Source: Klebsormidium nitens
Lineage: Eukaryota > Streptophyta > Klebsormidiophyceae > Klebsormidiales > Klebsormidiaceae
NCBI GenBank assembly: GCA_000708835.1
Contig: DF236967.1
Location: 312,822-376,821, forward strand
Length of the DNA: 64,000 bases
Reading direction: 5' to 3'
The notes under the pieces were generated by a model that was given only the letters and a program-made list of their open reading frames with translations, ran no database searches and was not told where the DNA came from. Positions 1 through 12,212 of this stretch are shown one piece after another (within the stretch, counting starts at the first letter, position 1; every line of letters starts with the position of its first letter). The position numbers and the translations under genes were made by a program.

Positions 1-145
1 TAATACTCCTACACGTGCACGGTTGCCAGGTTGCAAGGCGTAACCTAAACAACCCGCTGCCAAACCCAGGCAGACCAGCCTGCAAACCGCGAACAAGGGA
101 AGGGGAAACTCGCAACAACAGCACACGTATTGCCGTGTGCCGCAC

Positions 146-3100
146 CTGAAGATGCCCTCGATGCGCTCGACCTTGTCCCCCGTTTCGAGCAGCCCGCGCA
201 GCGTGCTCATGATGGGCAGCCCAGCGCCGACGGTGGCCTCGTAAAAGTAGTGCGTGTACGACTTGCGCTGCAGCTCCCGCAGCTTCAGGTACTGCGGGGA
301 CAAGGAACGTGGCAGTTCCGTTCAGAATGGTGCCTTTGGTTTCCCGGTAAATATGAAGGCCAAAGTAAGGCAGCCAGCAGAGCCCGCCAACAAAGCGCCA
401 ATTTCTTCAAGCATGAAACGAAGGGTCCTTGCTGATTTGAGAATACAATCCATAGGAGCCCGCGTCACGAACAAGGGTTAGGATTAGGGTTGAGGTTAGG
501 GTTAGGGTTAGTGTTAGGGTTCTGCAGGAGGTCCTCACGTAGTCGAGGGGCCCCGAGTTGGCGCGCTTGTTGGGCGTGATGATGTGCATGCCCTGCCGGA
601 TCCAGCGCTGGTAGAAGGACGCAACGGTGGCGCTCGCGGTGCAGTCGATCATGACGGTGTTGGGGAAGTAGTTGGTCTTCATGCGCGCCGTGAAGTCGTC
701 CAAGCTCGCGGGCGCGCCGTCTTCGTCCAGCCGGGCTTGCCACCGCTCCAGGTCGATCCCGCTGAAAAGCAGAAAAATACAGTAGACGACGGCTTCTTGG
801 TGATGCGCAATAGGCAGAGAGCGCTAGCGGTTGAAATTGTCGCCAAGCGAGTCGGGGTGCTATTGAAGACCTCTGGACCAGAGTTCGATGTTTGAAATGG
901 TTTGACGACGCACGCTTCCCTTGTTCTAGACAACCATGTGTACACAAGAAGGTAGAACGAAGAGAAGGCAGGTTTGTTACGAGTTGCGATTGCCCTCACA
1001 TCTGCGCGACTCAGATGGTGATGATTGGTCCTTGACGGGCGAAAAAAAACAGTACGGCTTTAACGAGATACATGGCGTGCTCGTACCTTTCGTCTACTAG
1101 CACTTTTTTCGAGTCAGCAATCCCCAGTACCCGCAGGTCGATGTTGAACTCCTCCTTCAATTTCGAGGTCTGCAAGTTACAAGCGACGGGGGTCAGCACA
1201 TACGACTCACAAGCAGCGAAGCTCAGCACAAGCCAGATTGGAAACATAGTCAAAACGGGGCAGTAAGATAGAACAAACAAGTTATTGCTTCTCGTGGAAT
1301 GCTTTTGCGGCAATTCGACCGCTCCGCTTTCGAGCAACTTCACGCTGTCAGAAACCGCGCACGGGCGGATAGATCGCTTAGCGGTTTCGGCCCTCAACCT
1401 ATCAAGTCTGGGGTACGCGTCAGCAATCTAAACTTCTTAGAAAGCTCCAACCGCAGAGAAAGACGACCGCAGACGAACGGCCCAATTAAAGCCCTGACCT
1501 GCGCCTTGAACTGGTCCAGCAGCTCCGCTCCGATGTTCCCCGGCCCGACAACCCCCACCGCGAGCGTCGTCTTGGACAGATAGAACCGGCTGTGCGCCGC
1601 CTTCAACGCCTTGATCGAGTCCCCCTGCTCCACTACAACCGTGATATTATACTCCGACGACCCCTGCGCGATCGCGCGCACGTTGATGTTCGCCTTCGCG
1701 AGCGCGTTGAACAGCATCGAGCTGACCCCGGGGGTGCTCGCCATGTTCTGGCCGACAGCGGCCAGGATGCTGCATTTCGGGAGGACTTCCACCTTCGCGA
1801 TGCGCCCCGCGTCGAGGGCGCGCCGGAACTTGGACTCAAGCGCGCGCGCGACGGCCTGGGCTTGGGCCTCCGGGACCGCGAAGCAGATGGAGTGCTCGCT
1901 GGAGGCCTGGGAGATCATGATGACGTTGGCGCCCACGACGGAGACCGTCGAGAAGATGTCGCTCGCCGTGCCAGGGACGCCCGCCATGCCCGTGCTGCCA
2001 GCAGAGAAGGTAATGACTCGGTGATAGCGTCCAAGACAACCCTGATTGAGCAAAGCCGCCACTTTTGGAATGAAATGCCGCTGCATCGTACGTACAGCGG
2101 GGCATGGAAGAGTGTCGAGCGCAAGCTCGTCCTCAGAGCAGTAACCACAGCAGTCCGTTCGGTTGCCAACTGTGCTGGCAATGCGTGGCACAAGCCTGGC
2201 TGCTCCTTTCTCCATTCCCTGCCTCCTCTTCTTATTTCTCCTCTCCCTAAATCCTCCACATTTCTTTCCTTCATGCGCAGTGATAGTACTTCTGAGTCCC
2301 TGCTTCCCTTACCCCTCAACATTGATGAGGGCCACATTGTCAATCGTCGCAAAGCCCTTCACAACCCCGTCGCCCAGCAGATGCTCCTGGCCCTCCTCTT
2401 GAGGGGGGGTCATTCTCCAAATCTTGGTCCCGGGGGCCTCCTGGTTGAACACGTTGCGGATCGTGATCGGGATGTCGTACTTCATGGCCGGGAGCGTCGT
2501 GCGCGGGTGCAGCACGTTGGCGCCGAAGTACGACATCTCCCACGCTTCTTGGTAGGACAGAAGCGGCAACACCACCGCCTCCGACACCTGGAGAGCGGCA
2601 GGTAAGTTGAGCGGCTAGCGCACGAGGCCTTTGGTAATAGCCTTAGGAATGCTGTGGCCTGCTACGTCTCAGGAGCTGGAGAAACGGCTCAATAAAGGTT
2701 TGAAACGTTCAGCCGAACGGCAACATCAATCCAAGCGAGGGTGGGCACAAACAAAAGGACGCCACAACCAACCCCTATGCTCGTCTAGGTTCAACCCCTC
2801 TTTCCGATGGTGTAACTCCCAGCCCGACCCCGTCAAAGAGCCTGCAACCAATACCCTCACCTTTCGTGGGTCAGCACTGTACACTCCGTCCACGTCCGTC
2901 CAGATTGTGATGCGCCCAGCCCGGAACAGCGCCCCCATAATCGCCGCGCTGAAGTCGGACCCGTCCCGCTTCAACGTGGTTGGGATGCCGTCGGGCGTGC
3001 GCGCCACGAACCCAGTAACGATGATCGTGTCTGCGCCTTTCTGTGTGAACCACTGGTCGAGCCGGGCATCCGAAAGCTCGTAGTTGGGGTCTACCTGATG

Positions 3101-4875
3101 ACGTCAACAAAGCACGACGTCAGTTTGCAGCGGGTAGCGCAAGAGCCTTTCTGGACGAGCTCTATAGCGTAGAGGTCGTGATACAGCACAAAGTTACTAC
3201 GTTTCATTGACCACTTCTGGTTCTCACAACCCACTTACTGCGAGTCTGACACTACTCGATCCGGTGCAGATGATTGCAAAGCAATGAAGTGACGGTGACA
3301 CTTGAAGAAAGACGAACGGTTAGAGGGCCAAAGGATCGAACTTTAAGCTGTCCTCGTGTCAAGTGGACGTTTGCAACAAAGTTTGTCCTCCCCCCCTACC
3401 TGGCTGGACGGCGCAGCTTTCGACGACAGCTTAAAGTCCACCTCGGTGTGCCTCTTGGTCGGGATGACCGTCAGAACCTCACGAGCGTCCATCCACGTGG
3501 CAGCCTCTCCACGCTGCAATAACACGTGTGTAGGCAGTTCAGGTTTGATGATCATGCATTTTGCAAAGACGTCCTGGCCCCTAGCAGTGTGCGACAGCGC
3601 TGCAGGACAGCTCAGAAGAGTTTGTGCAAAAGCAAACATGCTGTGTACCATTTGAAGGAGGTCTTCCGATTGGGAACCGAAGCTTAACTGGAAAGACAAG
3701 GCCCCGAGCATGATCCTTATTCCAGATCAAGACTGCAACAAAAGGTGCTGAAAAGCAGCTTTCCAAATGTACTCTCTGTCTCTCTCATGAGCAACAAGCT
3801 CTCGCAGTTTAGTGCCAAGTTCATGGGGATTGGGGGGATACTCACAGCTCTGACTGTTGCTGCCAACAGTTGCGCCGACCACAGCTCTCCATGCCCCACA
3901 ACATAGTCTGTGAATGCTTCCGTGGCATTGCCAGCTGCAGATGGCAGATCAAGAGCAATGACTTGGCAGGCTGGCGCGATACGTTTTGGCATTGCAGCTG
4001 ACAGGTAACTTTGTCTGTGTCAGTAGGTTGAGGGACAGTATGCTAGGATGGGGCCGAGCTGCAAGATGGATTCCAAAGTTGCTTCCCCTCTCACTCTGCT
4101 GAAAGGATCTCCAATTGTCTCCCAATCCTCATGGACCCCCACGAGAATCACATCTCTCTTGAGATCGACTTAGAATGTACGTCCACAAAGGGCACACACC
4201 CTCGAAGGTACCTTGCCATGTGTAATCACTCAAATACCGATGGGCATTGCTCACCGATTGAGATGGCCCGCAGCATTGCTTTCAGGTCGTCTATATCGCT
4301 GGTGAGCACTTTCACAAACGCCGCCAGGTCCGACCCCGAGAGCAGCTCCTCCGCTGCTGACTTGTGATGCTCAAACAGGGCGTCGAGTTCGTGTACATAT
4401 GCGGGGTCCCGAGACTCTGCCAATTCAACGAGGCTGTACAGCCGGTTCGTGACCTTGGCCATTGCTGACACCACCACCGCCTGCACGCGTCAGCATCATG
4501 TCATACAGTGGGAACCAAGAATATTTCACTGTCCCGGGTTGAGATCTTCTCTCAAAAAGCCTCTGTTGAACGGGTCCGCAAAGGGAACAATTAAGGGAAC
4601 TGCAAAACTTACAGGATCTGTATTGGTGTTGCATCACAGGGCCAATGTACACCTCGGGAACATCAACCTCTAGAGTGGCTGTGCCGATCGTGCGTCCGAC
4701 GCCGATGAGAGCATCACCTTTTTGCTGGTTGTGTCCTCGGTGATGATCTGCGCGACATTCTTGATGCGCTCGGGGTTGGCAACGCACGTGCCCCCGAACT
4801 TGTGGACCGACCAGGCGGGACCGCGCTCCACCTGCTTGCCGGAACCACTCTCGGTGGCAATATCCACTTCCGCAC
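146..4875 (-). CDS. Bifunctional aspartokinase-homoserine dehydrogenase, 3' end missing
   Basis: This enzyme phosphorylates aspartate and later reduces aspartate semialdehyde to homoserine, the first and third steps towards threonine and methionine, normally in the plastid. Approximate exons in coding order: 4875-4715, 4482-4250, 3945-3842, 3517-3402, 3092-2862, 2594-2309, 2009-1497, 1170-1077, 763-538, 293-146. The kinase opens with the KFGGT motif and includes VVSAMAKVTN, VVGHGELWSA, WMDAREVL, TTLKRDGSDFSAA and WTDVDGVYSADPRK. Two ACT regulatory units follow in the 2.6-1.5 kb exons, including SSEHSICFAV and SSEYNITVVV, which suggests threonine feedback control. The dehydrogenase starts with the nucleotide-binding GVVGPGNIGAELL and continues through DCTA, TPNKRANSGPLD and YEATVGAGLPI. 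The last donor (IFR then GT) lies at about 146, so roughly the final 200 residues lie beyond the left edge. Family identity is firm; individual exon borders may shift by a few bases. Confidence 0.93.
474..521 (+). repeat. Degenerate telomere-like TTAGGG tract inside an intron
   Basis: About eight units of GGGTTA or close variants (GGATTA, GGTTA, GTGTTA, GGGTTGA) lie in a row. They sit wholly inside the intron between the 763-538 and 293-146 exons of the homoserine dehydrogenase part. Units are mostly six bases rather than the seven-base TTTAGGG usual in land plants. Confidence 0.85.
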
Positions 4876-5638
4876 CTGCGCCCCGGGCGAGATCTCAGAA
4901 TTTGAACAGCACGTCTGCACTGTCTCCATCAGAGCTCAACTTTTCATTTGAACCAGAAACGAGAACCATCTGGATGTCCACCTAATCGGGCGCCGGCAAA
5001 GAAAAAGACCAAAGCACTCGCAAAGCGCTGCTGTGGCCCCTCGACACACAGCATTGCTCCTATTTCAAACGAAGAACGTGGCACTCCTGATATAAAAGAA
5101 GGAAGAATGTGGCGCCACTCCTCTGATGAAAAAAAAATGAGAGTTCTCAGCAACTCGTACCTGCGGCCACCGCTCGAGCAGGTGTCGCAGTTCTTGTCTG
5201 CCGGCATGGTGATAGGAAGGGGGTGCCGGATAGGGTTTTCAACTCCTGTGAATGTGACTGGAACCTGCATTGGTGTGCACTTTCTGTAATCAGAGAGGGC
5301 AGCTGCACAGTGCAGAGGGGTTACTAAGGACTGCTAGACAATGAGCTGATGCAACTCAATGCCACTACAAGAAGACGATGACCTGACCAACATCAAGGTC
5401 AGCGAACACAGGGGAGCTTCACAGCACGGCGCCGTCTCAAATCACAACCATTACCAACTGGAGCTCCAACCACATTGCAATAATTCTGCCTGGATGTTTT
5501 ATGGTCAGGGTGCCTCATCAGCTGCTGAGATTCTCAAATTCACAATTTTGGCCATTACCATCGCAACTCGGCACAGCAAATGACCCAGCATCCACAACGG
5601 GCCCTCTGAGACCTGTATGCTTGGTAGAAGACTCACAA

Positions 5639-5800
5639 CAAGGGAGCTCGCCGAAGACCGTCAAAGGAAGGATTTACACAGGCGCCGCTTGGACTCCAAA
5701 ATGCCTCCACTCGTCCTTGATTCTGCCCCTGGAGGGCAGCGGAACATGCTGGCCTGAGGTTGGCTTCAAAGCACGCCCGGCTGCTCACAACCGACTGCAT
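5639..5800 (-). CDS. Possible first exon (transit peptide) of the aspartokinase-homoserine dehydrogenase
   Basis: An ATG at 5800 opens a frame that begins MQSVVSSRACFEANLR, rich in Ala, Ser and Arg and poor in acidic residues, as chloroplast transit peptides are. It stays open to a GTGAGT donor at about 5638. A small candidate exon near 5206-5170 (frame reading QELRHLLERWPQ, flanked by AG and GTACGAG) could lie between it and the kinase exon, but I could not make all phases agree. The placement upstream of the kinase and the expected plastid location of the enzyme support it; there is no motif. Confidence 0.4.
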
Positions 5801-5821
5801 TGCGCCGCACACAGGACCCAC

Positions 5822-7051
5822 GGTGCAGAATGCTGGGCCCGAAACTCAAATCGATTGACAATGTATCTCATCCAACAGGCCTGCACGCATTGATACCACG
5901 CTGGTTACAATGTCCAAACGTTTCTGACGACTGAGCTGGCCCCTCTAAACCCAGAGCCAACTACCCAGCCTCCTTTTCCAATCTCCCTTGAATCTTGATC
6001 AGGTTCTGCAGAGCAAGAAAACCCGGATCCTGGACCTAGGAAAACTTCCAAGGCTAAGCTCACGCGCGGGCGCAATGGATTTCCCCTAGTACCACTGCCA
6101 GTACTACTATCGAGTGGGCGCAGCGGCACAGTTGTACTGTTGTGGAGTGGACCAGCAAACCACATGACAGCCAGCTGGCAGTGGAGCAGCTAGTGCAGTG
6201 CACTGGTCACTGCATTGACGTCATACTGCATCATGCATATCAAATTTCTACATACCGGTATATGATGTACACCTGGGTCAATAAGTTTTGTACCTGAGGT
6301 TTTTNNNNNNNNNNNNNNNNNNNNNNNNNNNNNNNNNNNNNNNGAAATAGTGATGATAACACACACACTGACATTCATATTATGTATGCCATGAGAAGCC
6401 TATGGCCCAGGTGGCTACGGCGTGTAAAAGAGAACATCAGCTTAAAACGAACATTCTGAATTTGTCGAATTGCAACAGCATGCAATTGACAACTTCGAGC
6501 CTGTTGCTATATGCACCACATATGCACCGCATTGCAAGTATATCAGTATGTGGCCGCTGCCGCTCGATCAGCTTTTGAAGCCTACAACTGGTGGTGCGTA
6601 CAAAACTGAGGGCCACCACGCACATGAGGCGCAAACTTCGATCACCATCTGTGCCAACATGCTACCCCTAACATTGCGTACGAATCATTGACGGATTGAC
6701 GGTACGACATGGTTGCATACAGCATCCAACATGTGCGTCATTATGCTCAATGAATACTATGTGTCCGATCACGTAGTGCCTTTTGAAGAGGAACGCATCT
6801 CATTCGCCGCGAAGGACGTTGAGTTTACTTTTAGGCTTTTGCAGCCAGTCCACTAGCAAAGATTCTCAATGTTTTACCTAGGACGAAGTAATGGATCCGC
6901 TAGCCGGAAGCCATTACCACTGAATTGGCAGGTTCTCTATCGAACCTTTGATAGAGAGCACACATAGACGCTAAGTTAAAACGTCAAGGAGCACACAAGT
7001 CTCGACTGTAACAAGACACAGAAGGTTCCTCATCTTATGGGCGAAAACTCG
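5822..7051. other. Intergenic region with assembly gap
   Basis: This stretch lies between the possible 5' end of the aspartokinase gene and the 3' end of the SUF4-like gene. It holds a run of 39 N at 6305-6343, so the assembly is not continuous here. I see no frame with recognisable protein similarity and no RNA gene. Confidence 0.8.
6305..6343. other. Assembly gap (39 N)
   Basis: The bases are given as N for 39 positions. The true length of the gap is unknown. Confidence 0.99.
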
Positions 7052-9651
7052 TCAGGCAAGCTGCTGATACTTATGCATCCCAGCTCGCACTTCCTCCTGC
7101 AAGTCGGACACAAGAATTAAGTGGACAGCCGACACAAGCTGACACAATGGGCCTGAAGATAGCCACAAGACTAATCTGCTGATGCAGTCCAACCTCAAGT
7201 TCAAATACAATGGAGAACGACCACAGAACTTGCAATTCCCAGCCTTGTGCTCAGACAGATACCGTTGAGACTTGTAACCGAAAGGCTCACCGGCGAAAGC
7301 ATCTCGTTGTTCCAAACAAGAACGGGCCCGGCCGTTGCTCCTGCTGTTTGCCCGTTGGGAAGACCAGGAGAGGGTGTTCCAGCACCGAGGCCAACTCCCA
7401 CAGGAGACACTAGGCCTGCTACTGCCACCCCTGCACGGACAATGGCAAATCGTGATTCTTCGGGGTTTCAATAGTCACTAAACGCGTGGCCAGGCAAGTG
7501 TCGTCCGAACTGTGGTCGATGAAGCTGGAAGATTGCGTAGGTGCATAAGCATACGAACTCGGACGACTGTCTGTTACACTGAGGCTGTTCCATTGGTCAT
7601 GACAACCTGGTTTGAATGCAGTACGCACCTGGAAAGAGCGGTGGTTTCTGTTGCGTCCCTTGGCTCAACCCCGGCGCAGTCATGCCTGCAGCGAGCCCTG
7701 TACTACCTGGGGCTGCACTGCCAATGGGGAAGAGTGGTTGCTGCTGCTGAATCGGAAACAGAGGCTGCTGTTGGGGGGGCCTCAACGGAGGGGCCATCTG
7801 CCTATACTGCTGAGCGTTCGGCTGCTGCATAGGGGCTCCGTAGGGCCCCATCGACCCATACTGGGGGACTTGGAAGTGGTAAGGTTGTGGGGGCTGGCCA
7901 GGCATTGGCATGGGGCTAGGGCGGCTGTTCCCAGGCTGGAAAGGCTGCATCCCTGGGTTGAACATTGGGCGGAAACCAGGATTGAAGCCAGCTTGTTGAG
8001 AATACTGAGGAGGGGGTCGAAACCTGCGGGAAGAAAGCACCGGTTCAGAGGCAGTTCTTAGATGAATCCAACAACCGGCGGTCTCTTTGAGAGGCACATG
8101 CAGGGTTGTCACCGTTCGGTTTGCTCGTTGGGAAGAACCCGGCCGGACGCAACTGGCGAGCATGAGGAAGGTGAATATTCGAAATAGGAACACAAGCTGC
8201 CCTCAGCTCATTGAAGTCATCTAAACTCCATTGAAGAGCCATATCTTTGATGTGTCAAAGGCTGAACAGCTTCACCTGTATGCCACACTTCCGGCACGGT
8301 CTTCGTATTACCCATATACTCGGGTGTCAATAGACAAACATCGTTTTTAAGAAAGTCCCGGTACAAATGAAACCTCTGAAGCTTAAAACCTGACAAAAAG
8401 TTGACAAGCGAAACAAAGAAGGGAAGGAGGGCTCACTTCCTGTCAGGAGAGGCTGATGTTCTAGAGCTGGGAGATGATCGACCATTTGACAAACAACAGT
8501 GTTGCAATAGCAGGCCATACCTGATTTTAAGACGTTCTGAGGAGCCCGCCGTGCAGCAAGCCTTTGTCAAAGGATGAGAGAAGGTTACTCACTGGGGGAT
8601 GCCAGGTGCAAACATTGGCTGCGATCCAGGTGTGACCTGTGGCTGACCTGTTCCGGGTACTGGCAGTGATGGAATCTCCACTTTTGGCATCTTCGCTGGC
8701 TTTGAACCATCTGGTACTGCAATCATTGGGCATGGAACATGACATAGAAGCAGGAAAATATGGTTCATTACTTTCAAAGAAGAGGGGATGCTGGGGTTTG
8801 GCTGACCTGGCAAAGTCCCTTTCTGCCCCTCCCGCAAATTACCAGGGTCAAGAAACGGTGGCAAAGAAAACTGCTTGGAGACTCACTAGGTTTGCGGCCG
8901 TCCCATATGCTTCGAATATCCGACGCATCGCACTGCTTTTGGTGGTGATAAGACAACCTTGAATGAACAGCTTCCATGCAAGCTGCTGCCAGCTCACGCG
9001 ATTCGAGCGAAGTTTGGGTGAGGATTCCATAGGTCTCCGTTAGAAGGGGAAGCTTCGCCACTCAGCACACGATAGCTGGATGCAAAAGGGAACAGCTCAA
9101 GAGCAACCGTTGAACACCAGGAAGTACTGAGGCGTTTAGGAAACAACGTCACCTTCGTCCCCTCTCAATTTTGCATTGATGGCGTCGTGCGGAACACCCT
9201 CCATGCCAAAAATCTCAAGATCCACCGAATCCCGTCCCGGCTTCGAGTTTGGTACCCTGTACACAGCAGCAACAGCAGATAAGCTACCATCTGCAAGCTT
9301 ACCCGCACATGGCAAACAGATTGACCGCCTGAAATCTCATTATGGCAACCAACAGTCTCAGGACAAACTCAGTCTCTCCTTAAAAGAGTAGAGTGACCAG
9401 TATCGTGCCATTGTTCACCTCTTGGTCAACAATGGCATTTCCAAGGAGCTGTCTTACTTGGTTAAGGTTTCCTTGTGAACTTGCAGAACGTGCACCACCA
9501 TCCCGCTTGCTGTGCTCAACTTCTTGTAGCAGACATGGCACTTGAAGTGCTTTGCCTTTTGATGCTGGATGAGGATGCTTTCATCCTCAAACTCTCTGTC
9601 ACAATAGTAGCACCAAGGCTTAACTTCCTTCTTCTTCTTTGACCGACCCAT
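7052..9651 (-). CDS. SUF4/ZNF207 (BuGZ)-like C2H2 zinc-finger protein
   Basis: The ATG at 9651 starts [17 protein letters not shown], the family signature N-terminus, followed by two C2H2 fingers ([22 protein letters not shown] and CHVCYKKL with His-Val-x4-H) in the 9651-9458 exon. The next exon (about 9258-9150) carries [20 protein letters not shown], the conserved block after the fingers. Pro/Gln/Gly-rich, disordered exons follow: about 8864-8780, 8720-8592, 8025-7630 and 7428-7290. The final exon (about 7112-7052) gives [14 protein letters not shown] and a stop, joining [11 protein letters not shown] to match the conserved C-terminal block. In land plants SUF4 acts with FRIGIDA in transcription; animal ZNF207 binds Bub3 and microtubules. 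Which role applies here is not shown by sequence. Exon borders between 9150 and 8592 are the least certain. Confidence 0.87.
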
Positions 9652-10454
9652 TATTCCAAGCTGCTTGACGTCTACCCTACTATTAATATTGTCGACTGAA
9701 AGACAAGACCACACCAGGATACGGCTTGATGCTTGTTCAGAGATGTACAAATGCGACAGCTTACTGCTTAGGAGGCACAGAATCTGGAGTGGCGCAACTC
9801 CAGAACGAGTCGCTGGGCGCCACAGAGGCTGCCGCTGCTCGAATGCCTGCGGCACGGGCTGTGACTCTGAGTCCGAGGAGTCGCCGTGCAAGACTCAGTG
9901 CGGCAGGCTGCGCCTTTCGAACTAGAGTGAGCTGACGCACTCGCAGCACAATTCAACCACTCCGCATCCATCGACGGTTAGAGGTGATCGAGTAAACCTA
10001 CGGTATGTAGGAACCTTGATCTTGCCATTGTCGTTCGATGAAGTCGATGTCGGGCGTCATCGAGCGGCTGGGCTCTCACGCGAAGCCACAACCAGCTGAC
10101 AGGTGTCAGAAAGGGAGGCCACGACTGGATTGCTGGCGGTGCCAGCTCAGCATCTCGAGATCGGAATGGCTGCAGTCTGCGCCGCTGCGGCTTCTCTCTA
10201 CAGCCTCAGGAACATGATGCTCCAACTTCTCAGCTGTCTTCACTCTGTCCACAGTGCCAGATACCGTAGGCAGCTCCTACCGTATTTAATAGATTGGGGT
10301 GAAAGGTTTTCCTGAACACTGAGGCGCAACGAAAGCTAGAAAGGTCAGACGCAGCCGGGATTCAAGGACTAAAATCAGAGGAATCAGAGGTGACGCCCAG
10401 CGAAAGGTGCGGCCAGTCTGCAACCTCATTTTCCTGAGAAGAGTACTGTGCACA
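9652..10454. promoter_or_regulatory. Divergent promoter region
   Basis: About 0.8 kb separates the start codon of the SUF4-like gene (reading left) from that of the SMP-domain gene (reading right), so it must hold both promoters and 5' leaders. I could not identify a convincing TATA box or specific operator. Small open frames here show no family features. Confidence 0.6.
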
Positions 10455-12212
10455 ATGGCTAGCAAAGTGCAGGTTGCTGAGATTCCGTCTGGTGGCTCGG
10501 AACCAAAGGGAAAGGCAGGTCCTCCTCCATCCAAGAGCGATTTCCCAGCTACTCCTGCTCAGTCCGCTGAGAAGGTGCAGCAAGACAAGCTGGGGGACAC
10601 CGTGAAGCCTGAACAGCACGAAGGTGAGTGCTCAGCTACTGGGTGAATATGTGGACCCTCAAATGTGGTTGTCAAAGAGGACTGTTTGTGATTGAGGAAT
10701 CTTCAAGAGGTTGCCATCGCCTATCACACACTGGCTTCAATCAGTCGTTTTCTAGGGAACCCCTCTTTCGCATGCACTCAGTAGAATTCTATTGACAAGG
10801 GTGCAACCTTGAGATATCCAGGGGTTGCGAAAATTCTGGGATGTCTCGAGCTAGCAAGTTGCCAAATATGACGGTTGCAAACATTATGGAATAAGAATGT
10901 TTTGACAATGTATTAAGAGCACGTAGATGGGTAAAGCAGGTGTCTCTATGGAGGGGACCTTGTCCCAATGAGATTTTGGGATGGTCAAATCTACAAAACA
11001 AGCACAGGTAGCATTAGGTGCTGATTATGCCAATGCAACACACTTGAAGGTTTTTGCACGCCAGCCGTCCTTGCCTATTGAGTCGTTGGTTTGCCATTTC
11101 ATATATGCAATTTCTACGACTTATTCATGGCCATGTTGTGCTTTAAGATTTTTATCAACCATGAATGTACTTCCTTGTAACACAAGACTCTTTCCTTGGT
11201 GTTGCAGCATCAAAGCTCGGCGGAAAGCCAGGAGAATTGAGAGAACTGGGTGGAAAACCGGTCACATCAGAGGATGCTGCACACATTGCTGCAGCGGAGG
11301 CTGCTGCTGGAAAGTAAGAATTGATGATTCTTTCCTACAATTTTTCTAACAATAGGTTTAGGGTTTTAGGGTTTTGGGGAATGAGGATAAGCTAGAAAAT
11401 CGTGGCAATCTATGCTGCTACTGATGGATGCTTTTGTTGATGAAGAAGGGCCATTTCTGATTGCACCTGGCGCATCTTGGGGATGGCTGACTTGGTCTTA
11501 CACATGGCTGCGTACAAGCTCCCAAAAAGCATTCTGTTGGTGGACTTGATATTCAAATGCTATGGGCAATTGACAGTTGCGAACCTCTTCTTGCTGGCTT
11601 TGAAGTATCTTCGCTCGCTGCAAAACAGATCGATGCATTGTGCTTTTTGCTTCCGAAGCTGGTGAAGATGGTCACAAGAGACAGGAGAAAGTGATTTGCA
11701 ACCTGACTGACCTTGCAGAATCAAAGGAGCTGTTGGAGGACTTGGTCCAGATTCCTTGCTTTGACGTCCTTCTTCTCAACAGGTCTACCGGAGCTGGCAG
11801 TCTAGCTGCAAGGGCCCAATCTGCAGCGGCTGCCAATGAGAGGGAGGGTGCTCAAGGGAGCCAGCAGACCTCCAAGCCTAGTGCAAACGGTGCTTCCAAG
11901 CGGGATGCCCCTGAGGCGCTCAGCGACAAGCCTGGGGAGAGGCAGGCAGACAAGAAGAGGGACGTGACAGAGCCGAAAGTGCACTACTACAAGGAGAAGG
12001 AGAGCAAGGAGGAGGACGAAGGCGGCATCTCCTATGCGTCAGCACTCAGGCGGCCAAAGGAGGAGGTTGAGGTTGAGAGGCGGGAGGAAGCAGAGAGGGA
12101 GAACGGCCTCCGGAAGTGGCTGGTCCCGGGAGCAGTGGCGGTCCTTGTGGTCGGGGTGGCGGTCGTAGTTGTCTCGGCCTTCTCAAAGAATAAGCAGCAC
12201 AGCAGCAGGTAG
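10455..12212 (+). CDS. Tail-anchored SMP (seed maturation/LEA)-domain protein
   Basis: Three exons, 10455-10623, 11208-11313 and 11783-12212, join in phase to about 234 residues. Residues 1-56 are a Pro/Ser/Lys-rich low-complexity leader (MASKVQVAEIPSGG). The second exon encodes GGKPVTSEDAAHIAAAEAAA, which matches the core of the seed maturation protein domain of group-V LEA proteins. A long, charged and probably disordered segment follows, ending in acidic and basic runs. Residues about 204-225 (WLVPGAVAVLVVGVAVVVVS) form a single strongly hydrophobic helix with a ten-residue basic tail, the layout of a tail-anchored membrane protein. No signal peptide is seen. LEA proteins protect membranes and proteins during drying; membrane anchoring of this domain is my inference from the C-terminus. 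The gene is separate and divergent from its left neighbour. Confidence 0.8.
11350..11385 (+). repeat. Short TTTAGGG/TTTTAGGG-like tract in intron 2
   Basis: Three consecutive AGGGTTT-type units occur just after the exon 2 donor of the SMP-domain gene. The tract resembles plant telo-boxes or a small interstitial telomere remnant. Confidence 0.6.

Noticed and set aside
1592-2605. Plus-strand open frame of 337 codons
   Set aside because: It is antisense to the ACT-domain exons of the aspartokinase gene and spans its intron without any family signal.
9726-10103. Several short open frames on both strands around 9.7-10.1 kb
   Set aside because: They show no shared features with the SUF4-like protein and lie upstream of its signature start.
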